DNA from: CAWIMX01 sp963792785
GTDB taxonomy: Bacteria > Acidobacteriota > Vicinamibacteria > Vicinamibacterales > CAVVIG01
Length of the DNA: 64,000 bases
Direction: 5' to 3'
Assembly: GCA_963792785.1 (NCBI GenBank)
Contig: CAWBXO010000001.1
Coordinates: forward strand, 1,612,001-1,676,000
Shown: positions 50,520 through 59,753 of the stretch, piece after piece
Position numbering within the stretch: position 1 is the first letter of the stretch
Layout: every line of letters starts with the position of its first letter
Notes under the pieces: model-generated
Databases searched by the model: none
The model's input: the letters and a program-made list of their open reading frames with translations, nothing else
Told to the model about the DNA's origin: nothing
Made by a program: the position numbers and the translations under genes

Positions 50520-51317
50520 GTGGATCCCATCGAGGCCTTCAAGGCCAACGCCAGGGCCGGATGGGCGCACTTCGCGCCCGTCCAGGCCCAGACCACTCCC
50601 GCCGCCGCGCACTTGGTGCGCTTCGCGGGAGTCAGACCTGGCATGCGCGTGCTCGACGTCGCCTGCGGCACTGGCGTCGTGGCCGTGACCGCCGCGCGGC
50701 TCGGCGCCGTCGTGACCGGCCTCGACATGACGCCCGACCTGCTCGAGGCCGCGCAGGCCAACGCGCGCATCGCCGGCGTGCAGGTCGAGTGGCGCGAGGG
50801 CGACGCGGAAGCGCTGCCCTTCGGCGACGGCGCGTTCGATATCGTCATGAGCCAGTTCGGGCACATGTTCGCGCCGCGCCCGGAGCTGGCCGTGACCGGC
50901 ATGCTGCGCGTGCTGAAGCCGGGCGGCACGATCGCGTTCTCCACCTGGCCGCCGCACCTCCTGATCGGCCGGCTGTTCGCACTCATCGCGAGCCACCTGC
51001 CGCCTCCCCCGCCCGGCGTCGCGCCGCCGATGCTCTGGGGCGAGCCGGCGGTCATCCGCGAGCGGCTCGGCGCGGCCGTCCACGACATCCGCTTCGACAT
51101 GGGGCGTATGACGGTCTCGGCGCTCAGCCCCGCGCACTCCCGCGCGTTCAGCGAGGACACGATCGGCCCGGTGTTGAAGCTGGTGGAATCGCTGCGCGCG
51201 ACGGACCCGGCGAAGCTCGAGGCGTTCCGCCGCGCATGCGAGGCGCTGATCGCCGAGTACTTCGACGCCAACCTCGTGCATCAGGACTTTCTGATGACGA
51301 GGGGTACTAAGAACTAA
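50520..51317 (+). CDS. Class I SAM-dependent methyltransferase
   Basis: A 265-residue protein from GTG 50520. Motif I is GMRVLDVACGTGVVAVTAA, the acidic residue of motif II is in VVTGLDMTPDL, and motif III-type sequence GDAEALPFGDGAFDIVMS follows, with RVLKPGGTIAFSTW later. This is the UbiE/COQ5-like type. The C-terminus ends inside the next inverted repeat. Substrate is unknown. No signal peptide or membrane helix. Confidence 0.88.
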   Translation: MDPIEAFKANARAGWAHFAPVQAQTTPAAAHLVRFAGVRPGMRVLDVACGTGVVAVTAARLGAVVTGLDMTPDLLEAAQANARIAGVQVEWREGDAEALPFGDGAFDIVMSQFGHMFAPRPELAVTGMLRVLKPGGTIAFSTWPPHLLIGRLFALIASHLPPPPPGVAPPMLWGEPAVIRERLGAAVHDIRFDMGRMTVSALSPAHSRAFSEDTIGPVLKLVESLRATDPAKLEAFRRACEALIAEYFDANLVHQDFLMTRGTKN

Positions 51318-51331
51318 GAAGTAAGGAAGTC

Positions 51332-51394
51332 AGGAAGTCAGGAAGTGAGGAAGTCAGGAAGTAAGTTCCTGACTTCCTCACTTCCTGACTTCCT
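51332..51394. terminator. 29-bp perfect hairpin between convergent genes
   Basis: The arms at 51332-51360 and 51366-51394 are perfect complements made of GGAAGTCA/GGAAGTGA units around the loop GTAAG. It sits between two converging genes (methyltransferase and M28 peptidase) and could terminate both, though no U-tract follows on either strand. Confidence 0.6.
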
Positions 51395-52982
51395 CACTTC
51401 CCCTCCCTCTCTGGGTCCCCTTTAGCGTCCCCGTCCCGCTCTTCGGCGGGAACCCCTCGCCCCTGATCTCCGCCATCGTCATCGCGTTCGCGCGGTCGAT
51501 CGCGGCGGCGAACGCGCGCGTCGCGCGCTCGAGGCCGGTGGCCGGCACGAGTTCGGGGACGTCGAGCGACGTGTGATAGATGATGTGGTCGATGATGTGG
51601 AAGGACGGCGCGTAGTTGCCGTTCTTCGGGCCGTCCTCCATCGCGTAGACCGACACGCCGAACTCCTTGAGCGTGTCGAACACCATCTGCTCGAACGCGG
51701 GGCTGCCGAGCGCGTTCCACCGGAACGCCCCAACCGCGTTCGTGGGCGTGAGGCTGTCGTTGTACATGTAGAGCAGCGTCTGCGACGGATGCTCCATCGT
51801 CAGCTTCACCGCCACCTTATTCCAGGGATAGCTGTCGTTGATGCCGACACCCGGCCGGCCGCGCGCCACCTCGCCGTGGTGGTGATCCGGAAACTGGATG
51901 AACTTGAGTGTGCGCGGGCGTTCGCTGAGCGGCCGTGACGCGAAGTAGCGCGCGAGCTCGAGCGCGCTGGCCATGCCCGCGGCGTTGTCGGTCGCGCCCT
52001 GGAAGTAGCCGTCGGTGTGCGTCATCACGACGATCTGCTCGTCGGACCTCCCGGGCAGCGTGGCGATCGTGTACTCCGTCGGCACGTCGTGCAGCGGCGG
52101 CACGTCGAGGTGGAACGTGAGATCGATCCGCTCGCCGCCGCCGAGCCGATCGCGCAGCGCGAAGCCCTCGTCCATGCTCAGCGTGAAGTTCGGCACCTCC
52201 CGCAGGCCGCCCTCGGGCTGGAACTGGCCGTTGCCGGGCACGCCCATCACGTCGATCACCATTGCGGCGCCGAGATCGACGGCGCGGCTGTTCGAATCGA
52301 ACAGACCCGCGCGATCGCTCGCCGAATGGCTGCGGCCGCCAGGGACGAAGACGCTATAGATAATGACGGCCTTCCCCTTCACGTCGCGGCCGATGAAGTC
52401 GGCGGCGGCGCCGATCCCGACCCACACGGCTTCCGCGGTGAGGCCCTCGGGGCCGGTGGCCTTCGTGCCCGAGACGGGGAACGCGGTGGTGAGATGAATC
52501 GTTGACCCGTCGGCGGCGCGATAGCTCGCGTCCCAGTGCTCGGGCCTCCAGTCGCTCGGCAGGACGTACGGGAAATGTTCAACCGTGAGCCCGGCGGCCT
52601 CGAAGCCGCGCGTCATGTACGCCATGCCTTCACGATCGGCGGACGTGCCCGGGAAGCGGCCCCACCACTGATGCCCGGCATCGCGATAACGTAGCGCGAC
52701 CTGCCCGAGCGCGACGACGTCGCGCTTCATGCGCGCGCCGTCGATGGGCGCGTAGCGCTGCTGCGCCGGGGTGAGGGGCCAGACGGGATACTGATCGTCG
52801 GAAAAGATCAGCGTGTCGGCGTCGCGCGGCAGGCCGTTGCCGTAGGTCTTCTCGACCGCCGGCCCGCGCGACCCGTCGGCCGACGCCGCTTGCTGCGCGT
52901 GCACGCCGGGACCCGCGAGACAGACCCCACAGGCCACCAGCCAGATCGCGTGCTTGACTTCCTGACTTCCAGACTTCCTCAC
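51378..52982 (-). CDS. Exported M28-family peptidase
   Basis: A 534-residue protein whose start (GTG 52982) and C-terminal tail both lie in the same GGAAGTCAGG repeat. A signal peptide (AIWLVACGVCLAGPGVHA) follows. A PA-like insert (about 190-270) precedes the peptidase core with VVMTHTDGYFQGATDNAAGM (His and Asp ligands, HTD and TDN) and FIQFPDHHHGE further on. The expected EE pair is less obvious, and the family assignment is based mainly on TDNAAG and the general layout. It probably cleaves peptides or aminoacyl groups outside the cell. Confidence 0.75.
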   Translation of the reverse strand: MRKSGSQEVKHAIWLVACGVCLAGPGVHAQQAASADGSRGPAVEKTYGNGLPRDADTLIFSDDQYPVWPLTPAQQRYAPIDGARMKRDVVALGQVALRYRDAGHQWWGRFPGTSADREGMAYMTRGFEAAGLTVEHFPYVLPSDWRPEHWDASYRAADGSTIHLTTAFPVSGTKATGPEGLTAEAVWVGIGAAADFIGRDVKGKAVIIYSVFVPGGRSHSASDRAGLFDSNSRAVDLGAAMVIDVMGVPGNGQFQPEGGLREVPNFTLSMDEGFALRDRLGGGERIDLTFHLDVPPLHDVPTEYTIATLPGRSDEQIVVMTHTDGYFQGATDNAAGMASALELARYFASRPLSERPRTLKFIQFPDHHHGEVARGRPGVGINDSYPWNKVAVKLTMEHPSQTLLYMYNDSLTPTNAVGAFRWNALGSPAFEQMVFDTLKEFGVSVYAMEDGPKNGNYAPSFHIIDHIIYHTSLDVPELVPATGLERATRAFAAAIDRANAMTMAEIRGEGFPPKSGTGTLKGTQRGRGSEEVRK

Positions 52983-52985
52983 GTC
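52945..52985. repeat. GGAAGTCAGGAAGTC repeat at the 5' end of the M28 gene
   Basis: GACTTCCTGACTTCCAGACT units on the plus strand supply the first codons of the gene on the minus strand. The same unit makes up the hairpin at 51332-51394. Confidence 0.8.
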
Positions 52986-52991
52986 CTTCCC

Positions 52992-54239
52992 CTAACTCCC
53001 AACGGTCACCAAGGCCACACGGTTCACCCCGCTGCAGGCCAGCGCGAGGTTGCCGTCGGCCGTCGTCATCATGTTGCGCACGACGCCGCCGCCCGAGGGG
53101 ATGATCCAGGTCTGGAACTTCTCCGTCGACGGATCGAAGCGCACGAGCGTGTTCGGCCGCACACCGGACTCGCTGTACCAGATGATCCCGTTGCGCTCGG
53201 CGATGCCGTACGGCTGCGAGTCGGGCCCGCCGGGCGACGGCCACTCTTTCACCGCGCCCGTCTTCGTGTCGAACTGCCCGAGGTAGCCGCGCGCGTAATC
53301 CGAGTACCAGATGACGTCGTTGCGGTCGATGGCGAGCCGCCGGGGGCGCGCGTCCGGATTCGGCAGCGTGTGCTCGGTGATCGCCATCGTGTCCGGGTCG
53401 ATGCTCCCGATCCGGTTCCCTCGGAAGTCCACGTACCACGGCGTCCCGTGCGAGTCCACCTTGATGCCGTACGGATACGTATTGTCGCTGGGCGTCCGCA
53501 CGATCTTCATCGCGCCGGTGGACGGAATCAGGCGCCCCACCATGCCCGACTGCAGCGTGAACCAGAGCGTCCCCTTCTGATCGAAGATCGGCGTGTGCGG
53601 ACCGCGGGCGGCCGGCTCGTTCAGCGGATACACGGTGATCTTGCCGGTCGCCGGGTCGAGCTCGCCGACGTACGTGCTGCTGTTCGCCGTGAACCAGATG
53701 TGCCCGGCCTTGTCGTTGATGAGGCCGTGCGGGCCCGAGCGCGGCCGCGACAGCTCGAATTCCGTCATCTCGCCCGTTTCCGGATCGAGGCGGCCGAGCT
53801 TGTTGGCGAACATCCCGGTCCACCAGATCATGCCGTCTGGCGTCGCGAGCGGATCGTGAGGCCGCGAGCCCTTGGTCGGCAGCATCCATTCCTTGATCGT
53901 GACCGTCGCGTTGCCAGGAATCACGACCGCCTTCGGCGCCGGCTTCTCGGGGAAGTTCGCCGCGAGGTAGTCGGCGAGCGTGCCCGCCTGCGCCGAGGTC
54001 ACGTCCACCATCGACGTCAGGAGATCGATCCAGCCCTCGCGCGTATAGCCGTTCGAACCGTTGATCATGCTGGTGGGGTGGCACGTGCTGCAGAGCTGCT
54101 GGACGAGCTCGCGGCCGTTGCCGTCGGGCAGCGCCGCGGCGCCGCGTCCGCCGCGCTGCGCGAGAACGGGCGCGGCCATCGCCACACCCAAGAAGAGGAC
54201 GACGACCGCCGCGCGCGACGAAGGAATCCGTCTCGTCAT
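52992..54239 (-). CDS. Cytochrome c fused to a Vgb-like beta-propeller
   Basis: A 415-residue exported protein. AGGAGGGAGG precedes the ATG at 54239. After the signal (MTRRIPSSRAAVVVLFLGVA) there is one haem site, QLCSTCHPTSMINGSNGY, in a small c-type cytochrome domain (about 40-110). The rest is a seven-bladed propeller of the virginiamycin B lyase-like type: DGMIWWTGMFANKLGRLDPE, AGHIWFTANSSTYVG and NGIIWYSESGVRPNT. Lyase activity is unproven for such fusions; a role as a secreted sensor or redox carrier is also possible. Confidence 0.86.
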   Translation of the reverse strand: MTRRIPSSRAAVVVLFLGVAMAAPVLAQRGGRGAAALPDGNGRELVQQLCSTCHPTSMINGSNGYTREGWIDLLTSMVDVTSAQAGTLADYLAANFPEKPAPKAVVIPGNATVTIKEWMLPTKGSRPHDPLATPDGMIWWTGMFANKLGRLDPETGEMTEFELSRPRSGPHGLINDKAGHIWFTANSSTYVGELDPATGKITVYPLNEPAARGPHTPIFDQKGTLWFTLQSGMVGRLIPSTGAMKIVRTPSDNTYPYGIKVDSHGTPWYVDFRGNRIGSIDPDTMAITEHTLPNPDARPRRLAIDRNDVIWYSDYARGYLGQFDTKTGAVKEWPSPGGPDSQPYGIAERNGIIWYSESGVRPNTLVRFDPSTEKFQTWIIPSGGGVVRNMMTTADGNLALACSGVNRVALVTVGS

Positions 54240-54343
54240 GGCCTCCCTCCTGCGAAGGCCGCCAGTCTACACGGGAAATGTGGCTGTGGGTACGCGCATG
54301 GCGCCCGCGGCTGCTACGCTTGCGACGAGGGAGGACATGTCTC

Positions 54344-54748
54344 ATGACGATCAAGGCCGCAACGGTCGCGGTCGTGCCCGCCGTGCTCGCCGCCGCGGCG
54401 CTGACGGCCCGGGCGCAGGTGACCACGTCACGCCCCGGCGTGATGACGCAGGCGCAGGTATGGGTGCAGAACCGCGGCGCCGGCGAGGCCGTTCCGGTCG
54501 CGCTCGCCGCCCCCGACGTGCTACCGGTGCGCGTCGTCGGCTCGACCGGCCTGACGCTCGCTCCAGGAACCGTCGTGCCCACCGCGCGCGCGCGCCAGCA
54601 GTGGGAGTACGAGACCGTGCGCATCGCGGCCGATCAGGATGCCGCGGAGGTCCTTCGCCCGGCCGGACTGCAAGGCTGGGAGGCCGTTGCCATCGCGTCA
54701 ACGGATCAGGGCGGGACGACGTTCCTGATGAAGCGGCCGGGCAGCTGA
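54344..54748 (+). CDS. Exported DUF4177-like protein
   Basis: A 134-residue protein from the ATG at 54344 (GAGGGAGG upstream) with signal MTIKAATVAVVPAVLAAAAL. The C-terminal half (QWEYETVRIAADQDAAEVL, LQGWEAVAIAS and TTFLMKRPG) has the DUF4177 pattern of WEY..V and GWE.V. The middle is low complexity. Function unknown. Confidence 0.7.
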   Translation: MTIKAATVAVVPAVLAAAALTARAQVTTSRPGVMTQAQVWVQNRGAGEAVPVALAAPDVLPVRVVGSTGLTLAPGTVVPTARARQQWEYETVRIAADQDAAEVLRPAGLQGWEAVAIASTDQGGTTFLMKRPGS

Positions 54749-54774
54749 GCCGATGCGGCAGACGGGACGCATGC

Positions 54775-54812
54775 TTGACATTACGTCGTGACACGACGTA
54801 TCGTCACGCGAC
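54775..54812 (+). promoter_or_regulatory. Promoter and 19-bp palindromic operator of the PadR-ADOP operon
   Basis: TTGACA (54775-54780) is a consensus -35, and TATCGT (54799-54804) an 18-base-spaced -10. The ATG at 54813 follows eight bases on. TACGTCGTG-A-CACGACGTA at 54782-54800 is a perfect palindrome between and over the two boxes, just where a PadR repressor would block the polymerase. Confidence 0.7.
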
Positions 54813-55169
54813 ATGGTTCCTCCGGACTCCGGCCGCGACCCGTCGTCCGCGCTGCCCCTGACGCCGGCACTCTTTCACGTGCTGCTGTCGCTCGCCGACG
54901 GACAGAAGCACGGCTATGCGATCTTGAAAGAGGTCGAACGGCGTACGGACGGCGCCGTTCGCCTCAGCACCGGCACCCTCTACGGCATCGTCAAGCGCCT
55001 GCTCGCCGACGGCCTGATTCGCCAGTCGGCCGCGGGAAGCGATGAGCGACGCACCGCGTACCGCCTGACACACTTTGGACGCCGGGTCGCCCTGGCCGAG
55101 GCCGAGCGGCTCCGGGATCTCGTCCTCACCGCGCAGGCCAAGAAGCTCCTGGTCGATCCCGCCGTGTGA
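54813..55169 (+). CDS. PadR-family transcriptional regulator
   Basis: A 118-residue winged-helix protein with LTPALFHVLLSLADGQKHGY, AILKEVERRTDGAVRLSTGT and LYGIVKRLLADGLIRQSAAG, the standard PadR pattern. It lies directly upstream of an ADOP permease gene and overlaps it partly in another frame, the arrangement found with this permease family in Acidobacteriota. It should bind the palindrome at 54782-54800 and repress both genes. Confidence 0.93.
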   Translation: MVPPDSGRDPSSALPLTPALFHVLLSLADGQKHGYAILKEVERRTDGAVRLSTGTLYGIVKRLLADGLIRQSAAGSDERRTAYRLTHFGRRVALAEAERLRDLVLTAQAKKLLVDPAV

Positions 55170-55173
55170 TCCG

Positions 55174-57804
55174 ATGGCGCGCGAATCGCTGGCCGATCGG
55201 GTCTACCGCGCCCTGCTCAGGCTCTTCCCCGCCGAGTTCCGGGGCGACTTCGGCGATCAGATGGCCGCCGACTTCGAGGACGAGCGACGGGACGCGGCCG
55301 CACGTCCGGGCGCCGTCCGGCGCTTGTGGATCCGGACCGTCGCCGACGCGATCTGCTCGCGGTCCGCGCGAGCACCTCGACGTCCTTCAGCGCGACGCGG
55401 TGTACGCCGTGCGTGTGCTCCGGCGCCATCCCGCCGCCTCGCTGACGGCGATCCTGACGCTCGCGCTCGGCATCGGCCTCAACGCCGCCGTCTTCAGCGT
55501 GGTGCGGAACGTCCTCTGGCGCAGTCTGCCGCTCCCAGCGAGCGATCGCTTCGTGGAGATCGGCGCCGTCACGGAGTTCGATCCGTCGGGGGGCCGAATC
55601 CCACCCGCTGCCTTTCTGAGCATCCAACGCGACAGCCGGACGTTCGATCGGCTGGCCGGCGGCCAGACGCGGGCCCTGACCGTCGTGGCCCCAGGCGAGC
55701 CGGCTCAACTCGCCGGCATTGCCGCGAGCGAAGGCATGTTCGAGCTCCTCGGTCTACGTCCCGCGATGGGACGCCCGTTCGTCGACGCCGACTTCGCCCT
55801 CTCGAGAAGGTACTGGCGCGAAACCTCGGCGCCGTTCATGCCACCCACGCCGAGCGTGATCCTGCTGAGCGACAACCTCTGGCGCACGCGGTTCGGCGCC
55901 GACCCGGACGTGGTGGGCAGAACGCTCACGCTGCGGGACGGCGGAACGGCCACCGTTATTGGGGTGATGCCGCCGGAGGTCGAGTCGCTCGGCGGGTTGT
56001 TCCCGGTCGGCTTCTGGGTGCCCGAAACACCGAACCCGCGCTCGGAGACGGCCGGCGTCTTCATCGCGATGGGCCGCCTCGCGCCCGGCGTCTCGCTGGC
56101 TCAGGCGCAGTCGGAACTGGACGTGCTCGGTCGACGTCTCACGACGCCGCGCGGAAGCGACGCCCCCCAACACTCCGCGCGACCCTCGCGCTCGATCGCA
56201 TCGTGCGAGGCGTGCGCACGCAGTTGCTGTTTCTGTTCGGCGCGGTGCTGTGCGTCCTGGCCGTGACATGCGTGAACATCGTGAACCTCTCGCTGGCCCG
56301 CGCGGCCGGCCGGCGGGACGAACTGTCCACCCGGATGGCGCTCGGCGCCACGCGCGGCCACCTGGTGCGGCAGTCGTTGACAGAGAGCCTGATCGTCTCC
56401 CTGGCGGGCGGCGCCGGCGGGCTGCTGCTGGCGGCATGGGGTGTCCGCGTGCTCGTGCGTCTCGCGCCCGCGAACGTCCCGCGTCTGCAGGGGGTGTCGG
56501 TGGACTGGTCCACGGTTGCGTTCATCGCCCTGGCCGTGTTCGCGGTCACGCTCGTGTGCGGCCTGACGGCCGCGTTGTCGGCGACGCGTCCGGCGCGTGT
56601 CGGCGCGCCCGGGCAGATTCGAGCGACCGGCTCGCGGGGTCAGCGGCGGTTCGCCGGCGTACTCGTCTCGGCGGAGGTCGGGACTGCGCTAATGCTCCTC
56701 ATCGCCGCAGCACTGATGGTTCGCACGCTGCAGGCGCTCGGCGCGATCGAACTGGGCTTCGATCCCTCGCACGTCGTGTCGGCGCGCCTCGCCGTCTCCG
56801 ATTCCGCCGACGGCCTGCGCAACTCCCGTCAGCTCCAGGCCGAGGCCATCGAGGCCGTCCAGAAGATGGCGGGAGTCGTCGCGGCGGGAGTCGGCGGCGG
56901 ACCGCTCGCGGGCGGGATGGCCATCGGCGGAGGCCTCGTCGTTCCAGGCGATCCGCGAGAGTTCGGAAGCGTCTCGGTCGACACGGTGAGCCCCGGCTAC
57001 TTCAAGGCCCTCGGCGCGCGCCTGCGGGCCGGACGGCTCTTCACGCCAACCGATGATGTGCCCGGCGGGACGGAGGTCGTCGTGCTGAACGAGACGGCCG
57101 CGCGGATGTTCTTTCCCGGCGCGGACGCGGTCGGGCAGACGCTGCGCTTGTTTGATCGCCACGACCTGCACGTCATCGGCGTCGTCCGCGACCTCCGCGG
57201 CCGAACACTTGAGGACGAACCGGCTCCGATGATCTATCAGTTGAACAGCCAGTCGGAGAACTTCAACTCCGGGACCATGGTGATCCGGGTCGACGGGGAT
57301 CCCGAGCGTCTCGTGCCGGCGATCCGCGCAATCATCCGGCGGCTCGATCCCCGCCAGCCGTTCTCGGGCGTCCAGCCGCTGCAGGCACGCATCGATCGAG
57401 CGCTGGCGCCCCGGCGCTTCATCCTGCGGCTGGTCGTCCTTTTTTCCGCACTTGCGCTCGCGCTCGCCATGCTCGGCGTGTACGGGGTGCTGGCGGAATC
57501 CGTCGCGCAGCGCGTGCCCGAGATCGGGATCCGCATGGCGCTGGGCGCGACGGCGTCACGGGTGCTACGGCTGATCGTCGGTCAGGGCGTTCGCCTCATC
57601 GCGATTGGACTGGCGCTGGGTGTGTGCGGGGCGACCCTGCTTCGCAACACGATGGGCACGCTCGTCTACGGCGTCGGGACCCTGGATCCGGCGTCATACG
57701 CCGCCGCCTGTGCGTGCCTGGTCGCGTCGACGCTCGCCGCCTGCGCGCTGCCGGCCTACCGGGCCGCACGTCTGGATCCGGTACAGGCGCTGCGGACCGA
57801 GTAG
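55174..57804 (+). pseudogene. ADOP permease (PadR-linked), with two compensating frameshifts
   Basis: The ATG at 55174 begins MARESLADRVYRALLRLFPA, the N-terminal extension typical of PadR-linked ADOP proteins. At about 55360 the frame moves one base (EHLDVLQRDAVYAVRVLRRH and LTAILTLALGIGLNAAVFS follow). At about 56165, in a run of six C, it moves back (VRTQLLFLFGAVLCVLAVTC and NIVNLSLARAAGRRDELSTR). The second half ends ALPAYRAARLDPVQALRTE. The joined product, about 875 residues, has both FtsX modules. Two opposite one-base changes suggest sequence error or drift rather than a normal gene. Confidence 0.82.
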
Positions 57805-57811
57805 TGTTCAT

Positions 57812-57946
57812 CGCGAAATTGACGGCTGGGGTGGCGCCGGACGGGGCCGCCCCGCCCGCCGCGCAGGCGCCTCTTCCGTGACAAGTGCTGTTGGCGCCGA
57901 GGACGGGTGGGGCTGTCCGGCGACAGGACCCGCTGCGCCAATTTCG
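57812..57946. repeat. Inverted repeat after the ADOP gene
   Basis: CGCGAAATTG (57812-57821) and CAATTTCGCG (57937-57946) are perfect complements around a GC-rich spacer with GGCGCCGGACGG-type inner pairs. It lies between converging genes. Confidence 0.5.
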
Positions 57947-57965
57947 CGGTGAGGTCCCCAGCTCC

Positions 57966-59753
57966 TCAGCTCGCCCTATGTCCCTTCATCAGCAGGTCGA
58001 GCGCGTGCTCCATCGACCCGGCCGGCGTGATCTCGCCCGAGTTGATGAAGAAGATCTCGTCGGCGTTCTCGATCGTGTTCAGCCGGTGCGCGATCACCAC
58101 CTTGGTCGTCGTCTCCGGCAGCCCGCGGAGGATTTCCTCGAGCGCCTGCTCGGTCACCGTGTCGATGTTCGCCGTCGCCTCGTCGAGCACGAGGATCTCG
58201 GGCTCGCGCAGGACGGCGCGCATGAACGCGACGATCTGCTTCTGCCCGAGGCTCACGCCGAGGCCGGCGGGCGTGATCGGCGTGTCGAGCCCCTGCTCGA
58301 AGCGCGCGAGCAGTCCGGCGAAGCCCTTGGCCTCGAGCCGCGCGCGCAGATCGTCGTTCGACACGGACGCGAGCCCCTCGTGGCCGTAGACGATGTTGTC
58401 GCGGATGGTGCCGGTGAACAGGTACGGCTCCTGGAGGATGAACCCGATCTGGCGCGCGCGCTCGGCCGGCGTGGCCGAGCGGATGTCGCGGCCGTTGAGC
58501 AGCACGCGCCCGCCGGTCGGGTCGTACAGCCGCGCCATCAGCGAGGCTGTGGTCGTCTTGCCGCCGCCGGTCGGTCCCACGAGCGCGTACGTCTTCCCCG
58601 CCTCCAGCGCGAACGTCGCGTCGTGCAGCACCGGCTGCGTGCTGCCCGGGTAGTGGAACTGGACGCCTTCGAACGCGAGCACCGGGCCCGGGCGCTCCGG
58701 CTCGGGCGCGAGCTGCGGCAGGTTCGGCTCGAGCGCGAGGACGGCCGCGATGCGATCGAGGCTGGCCATCGCGAGCTGGAACGACGCCCAGATCGCGCCG
58801 AGCTGGCGCAGCGGCCCGTAGAAGCTGTTCACGTAGAGCAGGAACCCGATCAGCACGCCCACCGTGATGGCGCCCGCCGAGATCAGGTAGAAGCCGTACG
58901 CGAGCACGATGATCTGCGCCAGGTTCTGCGCCAGGCCGTAGAGCGGCAGGAAGACGTTGCTCGCGAGGCCCGCGCCGACGGCGGCGCGGTAGTTCCGGTC
59001 GTTCGCCGCCGCGAACTGCTGCTGGAAGTAGTCCACGCGGTTGAACGCGACGATCACGCGGAAGTTGCCGACGCTTTCCTGCACCTCCGCGCTCAGGCCA
59101 CCGAGGGCCTGGAGGTTGACGGCGTTCCGGTGCTTCACCCACGGGCCGGTCGCGCGCGTCACCAGCAGCACGAGGGCGGCGGGCACGAGCGCCGCGAGGC
59201 CGAGCCGGGGGTTCAGCGACACGAGGAAGATCGCCGCGCCGGTCATGAAGAACGTGTTCGCGGTGAGCTGGACGAGCGCCTGCGAGAAGAACTGGTTCAC
59301 CTTCTCGGTGTCGTTGTTGATGCGCGAGATCAGGTCGCCGGACTTGTTCTGCTGGAAGAAGTCCACCGGCAGCGCCTGCAGCTTCGCGAACAGCGCGTTC
59401 CGCAGGTTGAAGAGCACGAACCGCCCGACGGTGCCCATCTTCTCGGTCTGCAGGTACGTCGCGACGAAGCTGACCACGTAGAGCCCCAGCAGCACGGCCG
59501 ACCAGCTGAGCACGCCGCCGAAGTCGCCGTTCCGGATCGGTCCATCGACGACGCGCGAGATGAGGAGCGGCCCGAGCAGCCCGGCCGTCGACGACACGAT
59601 CGTCGCCGCGAACGCCGCCACGATCCGGCCGCGCTCGCTCGCCATGAACGGCGCGAGCCGGCGGATGGCCGTGCGGAGCGACGGCTGGCGCCCGCCCTGG
59701 GCGCTACCGAGCGCGTACGGACTCGTAATGGTGGGTGCTTCGCTGGGAGTCAT
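57966..59753 (-). CDS. ABC exporter subunit (permease fused to ATPase)
   Basis: A 595-residue exporter half. Residues about 25-330 contain six membrane helices (VAAFAATIVSSTAGLLGPLL and following). The ATPase shows Walker A VGPTGGGKTTTASL, the Q-loop region FILQEPYLFTG, signature LGVSLGQKQIVAFMR, Walker B ILVLDEATANID and H-loop VVIAHRLNTI. It pairs with the upstream gene to form a heterodimeric multidrug or lipid exporter. Its start overlaps the end of that gene by 50 bases. Confidence 0.93.
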   Translation of the reverse strand: MTPSEAPTITSPYALGSAQGGRQPSLRTAIRRLAPFMASERGRIVAAFAATIVSSTAGLLGPLLISRVVDGPIRNGDFGGVLSWSAVLLGLYVVSFVATYLQTEKMGTVGRFVLFNLRNALFAKLQALPVDFFQQNKSGDLISRINNDTEKVNQFFSQALVQLTANTFFMTGAAIFLVSLNPRLGLAALVPAALVLLVTRATGPWVKHRNAVNLQALGGLSAEVQESVGNFRVIVAFNRVDYFQQQFAAANDRNYRAAVGAGLASNVFLPLYGLAQNLAQIIVLAYGFYLISAGAITVGVLIGFLLYVNSFYGPLRQLGAIWASFQLAMASLDRIAAVLALEPNLPQLAPEPERPGPVLAFEGVQFHYPGSTQPVLHDATFALEAGKTYALVGPTGGGKTTTASLMARLYDPTGGRVLLNGRDIRSATPAERARQIGFILQEPYLFTGTIRDNIVYGHEGLASVSNDDLRARLEAKGFAGLLARFEQGLDTPITPAGLGVSLGQKQIVAFMRAVLREPEILVLDEATANIDTVTEQALEEILRGLPETTTKVVIAHRLNTIENADEIFFINSGEITPAGSMEHALDLLMKGHRAS

